A stretch of DNA of 64,000 bases from Halomonas zincidurans B6 (GTDB taxonomy: Bacteria > Pseudomonadota > Gammaproteobacteria > Pseudomonadales > Halomonadaceae): contig NZ_JNCK01000001.1 of assembly GCF_000731955.1 (NCBI RefSeq), forward strand, positions 1,612,001 through 1,676,000, written 5' to 3'. The first letter of the stretch is position 1, and each line of letters starts with the position of its first letter. The position numbers and the translations under genes were made by a program. The notes under the pieces are model-generated. The model saw nothing but the letters and a program-made list of their open reading frames with translations. It made no database searches and was not told where the DNA came from. This document shows, one piece after another, positions 17,314 to 25,398 of this stretch.

Positions 17314-17391
17314 CCAAAACTAAGCTGGCTGGAAACAGCAACGGACCGCCGGCCAACGCGACCGGCCGCTACATACACCCAGGAGTCGACC

Positions 17392-18561
17392 ATGCACGCC
17401 CCCTATTCGCCGCTCGATTTCGGCCTCCCCGATGAGCTGAACATGCTGCGCGATCAGGTCAACGCCTTCGCCCGCGACGAGATCGCCCCCCGCGCCGCGC
17501 AGATCGACCACGACAACGTCTTCCCCGAGGACCTGTGGCGCAAGTTCGGCGACATGGGCCTGCTCGGCATCACCGTACCCGACGAGGATGGCGGCAGCGG
17601 CATGGGTTATCTCGCCCATTGCATCGCCATGGAAGAGATCTCGCGGGCCAGCGCCTCGGTGGGCCTGTCCTATGGCGCGCACTCCAACCTGTGCGTCAAC
17701 CAGTTGAAGCTCAACGGCAATGCCGAGCAGAAGGCCAGGTACCTGCCCGGGCTGATCAGCGGCGAGCACGTCGGCGCGCTGGCGATGTCCGAGCCCGGCG
17801 CCGGCTCCGACGTGGTGTCGATGAAGCTGCGCGCCGACAAGCGCGGCGACACCTACGTGCTCAACGGCAACAAGATGTGGATCACCAACGGTCCCGACGC
17901 CCAGGTGCTGGTGGTCTACGCCAAGACCGACCCGGACGCCGGTTCCAAGGGCATCACCGCGTTCATCGTCGAGCGCGACTTCCCGGGTTTTTCCACTGCG
18001 CAGAAGCTCGACAAACTGGGCATGCGCGGCTCCAACACCTGCGAGCTGGTGTTCGAGGATTGTGAGGTACCGGCCGAAAACGTGCTCGGCGAGGAAAATC
18101 GCGGCGCCAAGGTACTGATGAGCGGGCTGGATTTCGAGCGTACCGTGCTCGCCGCCGGTCCCATCGGCATCATGCAGGCGGCGATGGACGTGGTGGTGCC
18201 CTATATCCACGAGCGCAAGCAGTTCGACCAGTCGATCGGCGAGTTCCAGCTGGTGCAGGGCAAGGTCGCCGATATGGTCACCACGCTGAACGCCTGCCGC
18301 GCCTACCTGTACGCCGTGGCCGGCGCCTGCGATCGAGGCCGAACGTCGCGCAAGGATGCCGCCGGGGTGATCCTCTACTGCGCCGAGAAGGCCACCCAGG
18401 TGGCGCTCGACGCCATCCAGCTGCTCGGCGGCAACGGCTATATCAATGAATACCCCACCGGGCGCTTGCTGCGCGACGCCAAGCTCTACGAGATCGGCGC
18501 CGGCACCAGCGAGATTCGGCGGATGCTGATCGGGCGCGAGATTTTTAACGAATCGGCGTAA
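17392..18561 (+). CDS. liuA: Isovaleryl-CoA dehydrogenase
   Basis: A 389-residue acyl-CoA dehydrogenase. Seen are the FAD-binding ALAMSEPGAGSDVVSMKL and KMWITNGPDAQVLVVYAKT segments and the C-terminal YEIGAGTSEIRRMLIGREIF. The N-terminal FGLPDELNMLRDQVNAFARDEIAP and the neighbouring genes point to isovaleryl-CoA as substrate. It oxidises isovaleryl-CoA to 3-methylcrotonyl-CoA in leucine breakdown, giving electrons to ETF. First gene of liuABCDE. Confidence 0.93.
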   Translation: MHAPYSPLDFGLPDELNMLRDQVNAFARDEIAPRAAQIDHDNVFPEDLWRKFGDMGLLGITVPDEDGGSGMGYLAHCIAMEEISRASASVGLSYGAHSNLCVNQLKLNGNAEQKARYLPGLISGEHVGALAMSEPGAGSDVVSMKLRADKRGDTYVLNGNKMWITNGPDAQVLVVYAKTDPDAGSKGITAFIVERDFPGFSTAQKLDKLGMRGSNTCELVFEDCEVPAENVLGEENRGAKVLMSGLDFERTVLAAGPIGIMQAAMDVVVPYIHERKQFDQSIGEFQLVQGKVADMVTTLNACRAYLYAVAGACDRGRTSRKDAAGVILYCAEKATQVALDAIQLLGGNGYINEYPTGRLLRDAKLYEIGAGTSEIRRMLIGREIFNESA

Positions 18562-18600
18562 ACCCAGCCCCGAGCCACGGGCTCCGGGCCACGAACCGCT

Positions 18601-18649
18601 CGTAGCTCGTAGCTCGTAGCTCGTAGCTCGTAGCTCGTAGCTCGTAGCT
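18601..18649 (+). repeat. Heptanucleotide tandem repeat (CGTAGCT)x7
   Basis: Seven exact copies of CGTAGCT fill most of the 104-base gap between liuA and liuB. The repeat ends 16 bases before the liuB start, just ahead of its GAGGA ribosome site. Copy number may vary by slippage. It does not encode anything. Confidence 0.95.
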
Positions 18650-18665
18650 CGCCAGAGGATCTTTC

Positions 18666-20288
18666 ATGGCCATATTGAGTACCCAGATCAACCCGCGCAG
18701 CGAGGCCTTCCAGGCCAACGCCGCAGCATTGCGCGGCGAGGTCGACACGCTGCGCGAACTGACCGCGCGCATCGCCCGGGGCGGCGGCGACAAGGCCCGC
18801 GAACGCCACGAATCCCGCGGCAAGCTGTTCGTGCGCGATCGTATCGACCACCTGCTCGACGAGGGCTCGGCGTTTCTCGAGATCGGCGCGCTGGCTGCCC
18901 ACGACGTCTACGGCACCGAGGTGCCGGCCGCCGGCGTGGTCGCCGGCATCGGTCGGGTAAGTGGCGTGGAATGCGTGATCGTCGCCAACGATGCCACGGT
19001 CAAGGGCGGCACCTATTTCCCGCTGACCGTGAAGAAGCACCTGCGCGCCCAGGAGATCGCCCGCAAGCACCGCCTGCCGTGTATCTATCTGGTCGATTCC
19101 GGCGGCGCCCACCTGCCCCACCAGGACGAAGTGTTCCCCGACCGCGACCACTTCGGGCGCATCTTCTACAACCAGGCGACGCTGTCCGCCGAGGGCATCC
19201 CGCAGATCGCCGTGGTGATGGGCTCGTGCACCGCCGGCGGCGCCTACGTGCCGGCGATGGCCGACGAATCGATCATCGTGCGCGGCCAGGGCACCATCTT
19301 TCTCGGCGGCCCGCCGCTGGTGAAGGCTGCTACCGGCGAGACGATCAGCGCCGAGGATCTGGGCGGTGCCGACGTTCACGCCAAGATCAGCGGTGTGGTC
19401 GACCACTACGCCGACAATGACGCCCATGCCCTGCAACTGGCGCGCCGCGCGGTGTCGCGGCTGAACTGGCAGAAGCGCGGCCAGTTGGCGATGCGGGAAT
19501 CGCGGCCGCCGCGCCTCGACCCCCAGGAGATCTACGGCATCGTCGGTACCGACCTGAAGAAGCCGTTTGAGGTGCGCGAGGTCATCGCACGGCTGGTCGA
19601 CGATTCCGACTTCGACGAATTCAAGCGCTACTACGGCGACACTCTGGTCACCGGCTTCGCCCACCTGCACGGCCATCCGGTGGGCATCGTCGCCAACAAC
19701 GGCGTGCTGTTTTCGGAGTCGGCGCAGAAAGGCGCGCACTTCATCGAGCTCTGCGCCAAAAGAAAAATCCCTTTGATTTTCCTACAAAACATTACCGGCT
19801 TCATGGTCGGCTCCAAGTACGAGCAACAAGGCATCGCCAAGCACGGCGCCAAGCTGGTCACCGCGGTGGCCTGCGCTCGGGTGCCCAAGTTCACCGTGCT
19901 GATCGGCGGCAGCTTCGGCGCCGGCAACTACGGCATGTGCGGGCGCGCCTATGACCCCAACCTGCTGTTCATGTGGCCCAACGCGCGCATCTCGGTGATG
20001 GGCGGCGACCAGGCCGCCAACGTGCTGGCCCAAGTTCAAAGGGAAAAGTTCAAGCGTGACCAGTTCGAACGCGACGGCGACGAGTGGAGCGAAGACGACG
20101 AAGCCGCGTTCAAGGCCCCGATTCGCGACCAGTACGAGCACCAGGGCCACCCGTTTTATGCCAGTGCGCGGCTGTGGGACGACGGCGTGATCGACCCGCT
20201 GCAGACCCGCGACGTGCTGGGGCTGGCGCTGAGCGCGGCGATGAATGCCGAAATCGAAGAAACCAAATTCGGCGTATTCCGGATGTGA
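18666..20288 (+). CDS. liuB: Methylcrotonyl-CoA carboxylase, carboxyltransferase (beta) subunit
   Basis: A 540-residue carboxyltransferase of the crotonase fold. Motifs include YLVDSGGAHLPHQDEVFPDRDHFGRIFYNQA, VMGSCTAGGAYVPAMADE and IGGSFGAGNYGMCGRAYDP. It transfers carboxyl from biotin on LiuD to 3-methylcrotonyl-CoA, giving 3-methylglutaconyl-CoA. Length is normal for the family (about 535). The start ATG is behind GAGGAT. A heptamer repeat lies just upstream. Confidence 0.95.
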   Translation: MAILSTQINPRSEAFQANAAALRGEVDTLRELTARIARGGGDKARERHESRGKLFVRDRIDHLLDEGSAFLEIGALAAHDVYGTEVPAAGVVAGIGRVSGVECVIVANDATVKGGTYFPLTVKKHLRAQEIARKHRLPCIYLVDSGGAHLPHQDEVFPDRDHFGRIFYNQATLSAEGIPQIAVVMGSCTAGGAYVPAMADESIIVRGQGTIFLGGPPLVKAATGETISAEDLGGADVHAKISGVVDHYADNDAHALQLARRAVSRLNWQKRGQLAMRESRPPRLDPQEIYGIVGTDLKKPFEVREVIARLVDDSDFDEFKRYYGDTLVTGFAHLHGHPVGIVANNGVLFSESAQKGAHFIELCAKRKIPLIFLQNITGFMVGSKYEQQGIAKHGAKLVTAVACARVPKFTVLIGGSFGAGNYGMCGRAYDPNLLFMWPNARISVMGGDQAANVLAQVQREKFKRDQFERDGDEWSEDDEAAFKAPIRDQYEHQGHPFYASARLWDDGVIDPLQTRDVLGLALSAAMNAEIEETKFGVFRM

Positions 20289-20322
20289 GCCCCTTGCTCC
20301 GCAAGAGGAGCTATAAGCTTGA

Positions 20323-20403
20323 AGCTGTAAGCTGGAAGGTTCCGCCGCACGCTTCGAAGGCCTAACTGGGGTTCTTACAGCTTAGAGCTTACGGCTTACA
20401 GCT
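20323..20403 (+). repeat. AGCT-rich inverted repeat between liuB and liuC
   Basis: AGCTGTAAGC at 20323-20332 and its exact complement GCTTACAGCT at 20394-20403 frame a 61-base loop; further AAGCTT/TAAGCT words lie beside both arms. The spacer is otherwise empty. It could fold in the mRNA between liuB and liuC. The AGCT-centred words recall the CGTAGCT repeat before liuB. Confidence 0.7.
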
Positions 20404-20424
20404 TTACCGATGAGGCCGCTGTAT

Positions 20425-21264
20425 ATGACAGACACAACAAGCCTTGCAAAGCTTCGGATCGATCCCCGCGGCGTCGCCTGGCTGACGCTCGACAAGCCCG
20501 ACGTGCATAACGCCTTCGACGACGCGCTGATCGGCGAGCTCAACGCCCACCTCGACCAACTGCATGACGCCGCCGAGCGCGACGAGGTGCGCATCATCGT
20601 GCTGGGCTCGGAGGGCAAGCATTTCTCGGCCGGCGCCGATCTCAACTGGATGAAGCGCATGGTCGACTACGGCCTCGACGCCAATCTTGCGGATTCGCGC
20701 CAGTTGTCACGGCTGATGCAGCGGCTCGACAGTCTGCCCTGCCCTACGGTCTGCCGGGTGCAGGGCGCGGCCTACGGCGGCGCGGTGGGTCTGGCGGCGT
20801 GCTGCGACCTGGTGATCGCCTCCGAGGCGGCGCGCTTCTGCCTCTCCGAGGTCAAGATCGGCCTGTCGCCGGCGGTGATCAGCCCCTACGTGCAGCGCGC
20901 CATCGGCAGCCGCCAGATGCGCCGCTTCGCGCTGACCGCCGAGGTCATCGACGTGACCACCGCCCAGGTGCTCGGCCTGGTGCATGAAGTGACCGACAAG
21001 CACGAGCTCGACGAGCGGGTGGCTATCTATGTCGACACCCTGCTCACCGCCTCGCCCCAGGCCAGCCGCGCCACCAAGGCGCTGCTCGCCGAGGTCGCCC
21101 GCGAGCCCGATTCCGACGCCATCCGCGAGCGCTGCTGTCGCACCATCAGCGAGTTGCGCGTCAGCGACGAAGGCCAGGAGGGCCTGACCGCCTTCTTCGA
21201 CAAGCGCGCCCCCGCCTGGCAGCGCGACAGCGACGCTAGCCATGACAAGGAGCCGCGCTCATGA
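20425..21264 (+). CDS. liuC: Enoyl-CoA hydratase (3-methylglutaconyl-CoA hydratase)
   Basis: A 279-residue crotonase. The oxyanion-hole and catalytic segments are GKHFSAGADLNWMK near residue 63 and GAAYGGAVGLAACCDLVIAS near residue 115; KIGLSPAVISPYV follows. In this operon the substrate is 3-methylglutaconyl-CoA, hydrated to HMG-CoA. The frame opens at ATG 20410, but ATG 20425 has a GAGG site at a good distance and begins directly with the usual N-terminus, so it is preferred. The stop overlaps liuD by ATGA. Confidence 0.9.
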   Translation: MTDTTSLAKLRIDPRGVAWLTLDKPDVHNAFDDALIGELNAHLDQLHDAAERDEVRIIVLGSEGKHFSAGADLNWMKRMVDYGLDANLADSRQLSRLMQRLDSLPCPTVCRVQGAAYGGAVGLAACCDLVIASEAARFCLSEVKIGLSPAVISPYVQRAIGSRQMRRFALTAEVIDVTTAQVLGLVHEVTDKHELDERVAIYVDTLLTASPQASRATKALLAEVAREPDSDAIRERCCRTISELRVSDEGQEGLTAFFDKRAPAWQRDSDASHDKEPRS

Positions 21265-23318
21265 GCCTGGCCAACGCACCGCGACCGCTCAACAAGCTGC
21301 TGATCGCCAATCGCGGCGAGATCGCCTGCCGGGTGATCCGCACCGCGCGCCGCCTGGGGCTTGCCAGCGTGGCGGTGCATTCCGATGCCGACGCCCTGGC
21401 GCGTCACGTGCGCGAAGCCGACGAAGCAATACGCATCGGCCCCGCCGCCACCCGCGACAGCTACCTGAACGTCGCGGCGGTGATCGAGGCCGCCCGGCAA
21501 AGCGGCGCCGATGCCATCCACCCGGGCTACGGCTTCCTCGCCGAGAACGCCGACTTCGTCGCCGCCTGCGAGATGGCCGGCATCGTCTTCGTCGGCCCGC
21601 CGGCCAGCGCCATCGCCGCGATGGGCGACAAGTCCGCCGCCAAGGCGCGCATGGACACCGCCGGCGTGCCGCTGGTGCCGGGTTATCACGGCGACGACCA
21701 GACGGACGAGCATTTGCAGGCCGAGGCCGAGCGCATCGGCTACCCGGTGCTGCTCAAGGCCAGCGCCGGCGGTGGCGGCAAGGGCATGCGCGTGGTCGAG
21801 CGCGGCGCCGGTTTCCAGGCCGCGCTGGACGGTTGCCGGCGCGAGTCGCAGGCCGCCTTCAACGACGACCGCATGCTGATCGAGAAGTACCTGACCCAGC
21901 CGCGCCACGTCGAGGTGCAGGTGTTCTGCGACAGCCACGGCAACGGCGTTTACCTGTTCGAGCGCGACTGCAGCGTGCAGCGCCGCCATCAGAAGGTGTT
22001 GGAGGAGGCCCCGGCGCCGGACATGAGCGAGGCGCTGCGCCGCGAGATGGGCGAGGCCGCGGTACGCGCCGCCCAGGAGATCGACTACGTCGGCGCCGGC
22101 ACCGTCGAGTTTCTTCTAGACGCCGATGGCTCGTTCTATTTCATGGAGATGAACACCCGCCTGCAAGTCGAGCACCCGGTCACCGAGATGATCACCGGCG
22201 AGGACCTGGTCGAATGGCAACTGCGCGTCGCCGCCGGCCTGGCGCTGCCCAAGTCCCAGAACGAACTGACCATCAGCGGGCACGCCTTCGAGGCGCGGCT
22301 CTACGCCGAGGACCCCGAGCAGGACTTCCTGCCCGCCACCGGCACGCTGTCACGCTTCGCCCTCGACTTTACCGGCGCGGGGCTCGACCCAGACCAAGTT
22401 CGTCTGGACAGCGGCGTCGAAGCCGGCGACGCAGTCTCGATGCACTACGACCCGATGCTCGCCAAGCTGATCACCCACGGCGACGACCGCGATCAGGCGC
22501 TGACCACGCTCAATCGCGCGCTGGCCGCGCTGGATGTCAGCGGCGTCGTCACCAACCGCGCCTTCCTGCAACGCCTGGCGAGCCACCCGGCGTTCGCCGG
22601 GGCCGAACTCAACACCCGCTTCATCGAGCACCACGAACAAGCGCTGTTCGCCCCGACCGCCCTCGACGAAGCCGATTACGCACGGGCCGCGCTGGTCGCG
22701 CTGGATTGCCTGCACAGCGAGGCCGACGACGACTCGCCCTGGCAACGCCGCGACGGCTGGCGGCTCAACGCCCCCGCCTGCCTGCGCGTCGCCCTCGCCG
22801 CGCCGGCGCACGGCCGCGACGCCGCCGACAGCGAGGCGATCGTCACCGTGCTCGCCGAACGCGAAGCGAGCCGGGGCGACTGGCAGCTGACGGTACGCGA
22901 GCGGCGCTTCAACGGGAATCTGCAACGCCTGGCCGGCGACAGCGTCGCGCTGACCCTCGATGGCCATCGGCGTCGCCTGCTGGCGCGTCGCGATAATGAC
23001 AGCCACGGCGAGACGCTGGTACTCGCCGATGCCCACGGCGAGAAGCGCCTCGCCTGGCGCCGGCTCGACGGCGTCGATCATGGCCAGCATGAAGTCGATG
23101 CGACGCTGACCGCGCCGATGCACGGCACCGTAGTCGCGCTGCTTGTCGAGCCCGGCCAGTCCGTCGAGAAAGGCACGCCGCTGATGGTCATGGAGGCGAT
23201 GAAGATGGAACACACCCTGACCGCCCCCACCGATGGCGCGGTCGAAGCATTCCACTTCGCCGCCGGTGATACTGTCGGCCAGGGGGATGTGCTGCTGGAG
23301 TTCGCCGCGGACGAATAG
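21261..23318 (+). CDS. liuD: Methylcrotonyl-CoA carboxylase, biotin carboxylase/carrier (alpha) subunit
   Basis: A 685-residue protein. N-terminal biotin carboxylase (KLLIANRGEIACRVIRTARR; ATP-grasp KASAGGGGKGMRVV; EMNTRLQVEHPVTEM), then a linker, then a C-terminal biotinyl domain with the attachment lysine in MEAMKMEH near residue 650. It carboxylates its own biotin using bicarbonate and ATP and hands the group to LiuB. It depends on the biotin made by the nearby bio operon. Start overlaps liuC by four bases. Confidence 0.95.
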   Translation: MSLANAPRPLNKLLIANRGEIACRVIRTARRLGLASVAVHSDADALARHVREADEAIRIGPAATRDSYLNVAAVIEAARQSGADAIHPGYGFLAENADFVAACEMAGIVFVGPPASAIAAMGDKSAAKARMDTAGVPLVPGYHGDDQTDEHLQAEAERIGYPVLLKASAGGGGKGMRVVERGAGFQAALDGCRRESQAAFNDDRMLIEKYLTQPRHVEVQVFCDSHGNGVYLFERDCSVQRRHQKVLEEAPAPDMSEALRREMGEAAVRAAQEIDYVGAGTVEFLLDADGSFYFMEMNTRLQVEHPVTEMITGEDLVEWQLRVAAGLALPKSQNELTISGHAFEARLYAEDPEQDFLPATGTLSRFALDFTGAGLDPDQVRLDSGVEAGDAVSMHYDPMLAKLITHGDDRDQALTTLNRALAALDVSGVVTNRAFLQRLASHPAFAGAELNTRFIEHHEQALFAPTALDEADYARAALVALDCLHSEADDDSPWQRRDGWRLNAPACLRVALAAPAHGRDAADSEAIVTVLAEREASRGDWQLTVRERRFNGNLQRLAGDSVALTLDGHRRRLLARRDNDSHGETLVLADAHGEKRLAWRRLDGVDHGQHEVDATLTAPMHGTVVALLVEPGQSVEKGTPLMVMEAMKMEHTLTAPTDGAVEAFHFAAGDTVGQGDVLLEFAADE

Positions 23319-23337
23319 CGCCGAGCAATGCCGGGTT

Positions 23338-23363
23338 CGTGAGAGCGAATTTATTCGCGATGC
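23338..23363 (+). repeat. Single REP-like hairpin between liuD and liuE
   Basis: GCGAATTTATTCGC at 23345-23358 forms a 5-base-pair stem with a four-base loop and is framed by GTGAGA before and GATGC after. This head-hairpin-GAT layout is that of REP sequences and matches the layout (read on the opposite strand) of the four copies in the 31-37 kb island, with a different stem. Confidence 0.6.
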
Positions 23364-23441
23364 AACGCCCCGCGTTGCCAAGATAATGAATTCAGCGCCA
23401 AAATCGAGTCGTCAGCGCAACAAGCCTATCAGGAGGTAGTC

Positions 23442-24341
23442 ATGCCCTTCCCCAAAGCCGTCCGCCTGGTCGAGGTCGGCCCCCGCGACGGGCTGCAAAA
23501 CGAACCCGAACCGATCGACACCGCTACCAAGCTGGAACTGATCGAGCGCCTTGGCGCCGCGGGCATCCGGCATATCGAAGCCGCCAGCTTCGTCTCGTCC
23601 AGGTGGGTGCCGCAGATGGCCGACCACTGCGAAGTGATGACCGGTCTCACCCGCCACCCGGGCGCGACCTACTCGGCGCTGACGCCCAACCTCAAGGGGC
23701 TGGAAGCCGGGCTGGAATGCGGCGTCGAGGAAGTCGCCGTGTTCGGCGCCGCTTCCGAGGCCTTCTCGCAGAAGAACATCAACTGCTCGATCGCCGAATC
23801 GCTGCAACGCTTCGAGCCGGTGCTGGAGCGCGCCAAGGCCGTCAACGTCCGCGTGCGCGGCTACGTCTCCTGCGTGCTCGGCTGCCCCTACGAAGGCGAG
23901 ATCGCCCCGGCCAAGGTCGCTGAGGTCTCAAAGGCGCTGTATGAGATGGGCTGTTTTGAAGTCTCGCTCGGCGACACCATCGGCACCGGCACCCCCTTCA
24001 AGGCCAAGCGCCTGATCGAGGCGGTGAGTCGCGACATCCCCATGGACAAGCTCGCCGCCCACTTCCACGACACCTACGGCCAGGCCCTCGCCAATCTTTA
24101 CGCCGTTCTGGAAGAAGGCATTGCCGTGATCGACAGCTCCGTTGCCGGTCTCGGCGGCTGCCCCTACGCCAAGGGCGCCTCCGGTAACGTGGCCAGTGAA
24201 GATGTGGTTTATATGCTTGATGGGCTGGGTATCGAGACGGGTATCGACCTGAACAAGCTCGCTGATACCGGCACCTGGATCACCCAAGCTATCGGGCGGC
24301 CGAATCGGTCGAAGGTGGGTGTGGCGTTGGCAGCTAAGTAA
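23442..24341 (+). CDS. liuE: Hydroxymethylglutaryl-CoA lyase
   Basis: A 299-residue DRE-TIM metallolyase. It has VEVGPRDGLQNEPEPI at the start, AAHFHDTYGQALANL with the metal-binding His pair, and the signature loop AGLGGCPYAKGASGNVASED with the catalytic Cys. It splits HMG-CoA into acetoacetate and acetyl-CoA, ending the liu pathway. AGGAGG lies eight bases before the ATG. A hairpin terminator follows. Confidence 0.95.
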   Translation: MPFPKAVRLVEVGPRDGLQNEPEPIDTATKLELIERLGAAGIRHIEAASFVSSRWVPQMADHCEVMTGLTRHPGATYSALTPNLKGLEAGLECGVEEVAVFGAASEAFSQKNINCSIAESLQRFEPVLERAKAVNVRVRGYVSCVLGCPYEGEIAPAKVAEVSKALYEMGCFEVSLGDTIGTGTPFKAKRLIEAVSRDIPMDKLAAHFHDTYGQALANLYAVLEEGIAVIDSSVAGLGGCPYAKGASGNVASEDVVYMLDGLGIETGIDLNKLADTGTWITQAIGRPNRSKVGVALAAK

Positions 24342-24361
24342 GTACGTGGTGGAAACGAAAG

Positions 24362-24388
24362 CCCCCGAGTCAGTGAACGACTCGGGGC
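24362..24388 (+). terminator. Terminator of the liu operon
   Basis: CCCCGAGT (24363-24370) and ACTCGGGG (24380-24387) form a perfect 8-base-pair stem with a nine-base loop, 21 bases after the liuE stop. The following AATTTAAGTATT is AT-rich though not a clean T run, so termination is likely but not certain. Confidence 0.65.
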
Positions 24389-24424
24389 AATTTAAGTATT
24401 ACGACAAAGTGCCTTAGATGATGG

Positions 24425-24443
24425 GTTAACGCCTGAGTTGGGC
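24425..24443 (-). other. Half attC-like site (right-hand core)
   Basis: Read on the minus strand: GCCCAAC TCAGGC GTTAAC. GCCCAAC fits RYYYAAC, and the six-base spacer before GTTA is the layout of the right end of an attC site. The left half is missing: only 15 bases separate it from the end of the full attC site at 24459. It is probably the scar of a lost cassette. Confidence 0.45.
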
Positions 24444-24458
24444 GGCACTGTAGTGGTA

Positions 24459-24542
24459 ACATAACGCCCGCAGCATGCGCGGCTTTGGAATGGAGGCGAA
24501 GCCGCAATGGAAAAGACGTCGCCGTGCCTGCGATGGTTATGT
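24459..24542 (-). other. attC-like integron recombination site 1
   Basis: An 84-base imperfect palindrome bounded by ACATAAC and GTTATGT, perfect complements that fit the RYYYAAC/GTTRRRY core boxes. Inside, CGCAG pairs with CTGCG, and GCGGCTT pairs with AAGCCGC. Read on the minus strand, its left core box overlaps the stop codon of the DUF2442 remnant, the usual way an attC closes a cassette. Together with site 2 it bounds one cassette of about 570 bases. Confidence 0.75.
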
Positions 24543-24761
24543 GCTGTGAGCGACGTTTGGGAACCTTTCGGGATGCTCGATAATTTCCTCCGTCAGGTCT
24601 ACGTCAAGATCGGGCCAATAAAAGTGGCCAGGGGATTGTTTCTCAACATTCACAATCGCGCTGATCGGCTGCTCCTTAAACCAGGGGAAACTGTTGTACG
24701 GCATAAAAAACTCACGGTTATGTGCCAGAAGTCACACGCCATGTGCAGAGATATTCGTCAC
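24537..24761 (-). pseudogene. DUF2442 domain protein with internal stop
   Basis: A 74-codon frame from GTG 24761 gives VTNISAHGV, a TGA at 24732-24734, then LLAHNREFFMPYNSFPWFKE and a DLDVDLTEEIIEHPERFP tail. The family has Trp at the stop position (GVWLLA), so a single TGG to TGA change explains it. DUF2442 proteins commonly sit beside DUF4160 genes, as here, and the pair resembles toxin-antitoxin loci without proven function. Its natural start may overlap the end of the DUF4160 gene. Unless the stop is read through, it is inactive. Confidence 0.75.
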
Positions 24762-24762
24762 C

Positions 24763-25019
24763 TCAACTGCCGAAATGCTGTTTCCACGCGCTGACAAGCT
24801 CATTGCGGTGATCCTCCACCAGTGATTCGATTTCTTTCAACTGCTGCCGGTTGTATCCATAATTTTTGGCCAACTCAAGATCTGCTTCAAACCGGAATTT
24901 AGCCTCGCCATCTCCTGATACTACATGAACATGGATACTACATGAACATGGATGCGAGACTCCTCTCGTGAGAAGAAAAAGAAGCGATATCCTTTTTCTC
25001 GGAATATTGTAGGACTCAT
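24763..25019 (-). pseudogene. DUF4160 domain protein disrupted by a 17-bp tandem duplication
   Basis: From ATG 25019, behind a GGAG site, the frame reads MSPTIFREKGYRFFFFSREE then SRIHVHVVS, after which an exact 17-base duplication (24920-24936 and 24937-24953) shifts it into a stop. The other frame resumes as IHVHVVSGDGEAKFRFEADL and continues to a normal end (VEDHRNELVSAWKQHFGS). Removing one copy restores a full DUF4160 protein of about 79 residues. It is the first gene of the cassette between the two attC sites. Confidence 0.8.
24920..24953 (+). repeat. Exact 17-bp tandem duplication
   Basis: ACTACATGAACATGGAT occurs twice in direct tandem, followed by GCG. The unit length is not a multiple of three, so it breaks the DUF4160 reading frame. 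The exact identity suggests a recent event. Confidence 0.95.
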
Positions 25020-25032
25020 CCATACTCCTCAC

Positions 25033-25110
25033 ACATAACGCCCGTCTCACGCACCGGTTTGGAGCTGCAAAGCGGCGGAAAAACGGTCGCTGTGCAGCCG
25101 ATTGTTAAAG
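25033..25110 (-). other. attC-like integron recombination site 2
   Basis: A 78-base element bounded by ACATAAC (25033-25039), identical to the box of site 1, and GTTAAAG (25104-25110). Internal GCTGCA/TGCAGC and AGCG/CGCT pairs allow folding. On the minus strand its left box overlaps the stop codon of the ParE-type toxin, and GGGCGTTATGT at its right end leads straight into the next cassette. The left box fits the core consensus less well than that of site 1. Confidence 0.7.
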
Positions 25111-25398
25111 CCTTCCAAGCCAGTACTGCGGACGTCGCCGGTCATGGGCAACCGCCAAAACTTGAAAACCATCAAGTTTCTCTCGGTAAACGATGGACAG
25201 CGGAAACCTGTGAAGGGGCGCTCTACGAATATCTGGCTGCAACTCAACTTGCCAGGCTTTTGGCGACTCGCCAACTAAATTGGCCAGGGCCTCAAATTCC
25301 TCTATGAAGGCACCACCCAGTCCCGGAACTTTTGATTCGTAATAACCAACTGATTCCAGGAATTCGGCTTCCGCTGCCGGGTGAAACGAATAGATCAT
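25105..25398 (-). CDS. RelE/ParE-family toxin of an integron cassette
   Basis: A 97-residue toxin: YSFHPAAEAEFLESVGYYES at the start, PLHRFPLSIVYREKLDGFQVLAVAHDRRRPQYW at the end, the classical ParE/RelE layout. Members poison gyrase or cleave mRNA; ParE is the closer fit by length and C-terminus. The start overlaps the antitoxin stop (ATGA) and the stop lies inside attC site 2. Toxin-antitoxin pairs are common stabilising cassettes in integron arrays. Confidence 0.85.
   Translation of the reverse strand: MIYSFHPAAEAEFLESVGYYESKVPGLGGAFIEEFEALANLVGESPKAWQVELQPDIRRAPLHRFPLSIVYREKLDGFQVLAVAHDRRRPQYWLGRL

Noticed and set aside
24507..24794. 95-residue open frame on the plus strand
   Set aside because: It is the complement of the DUF2442 remnant and attC site 1; the minus-strand reading is recognisable, the plus-strand one is not.
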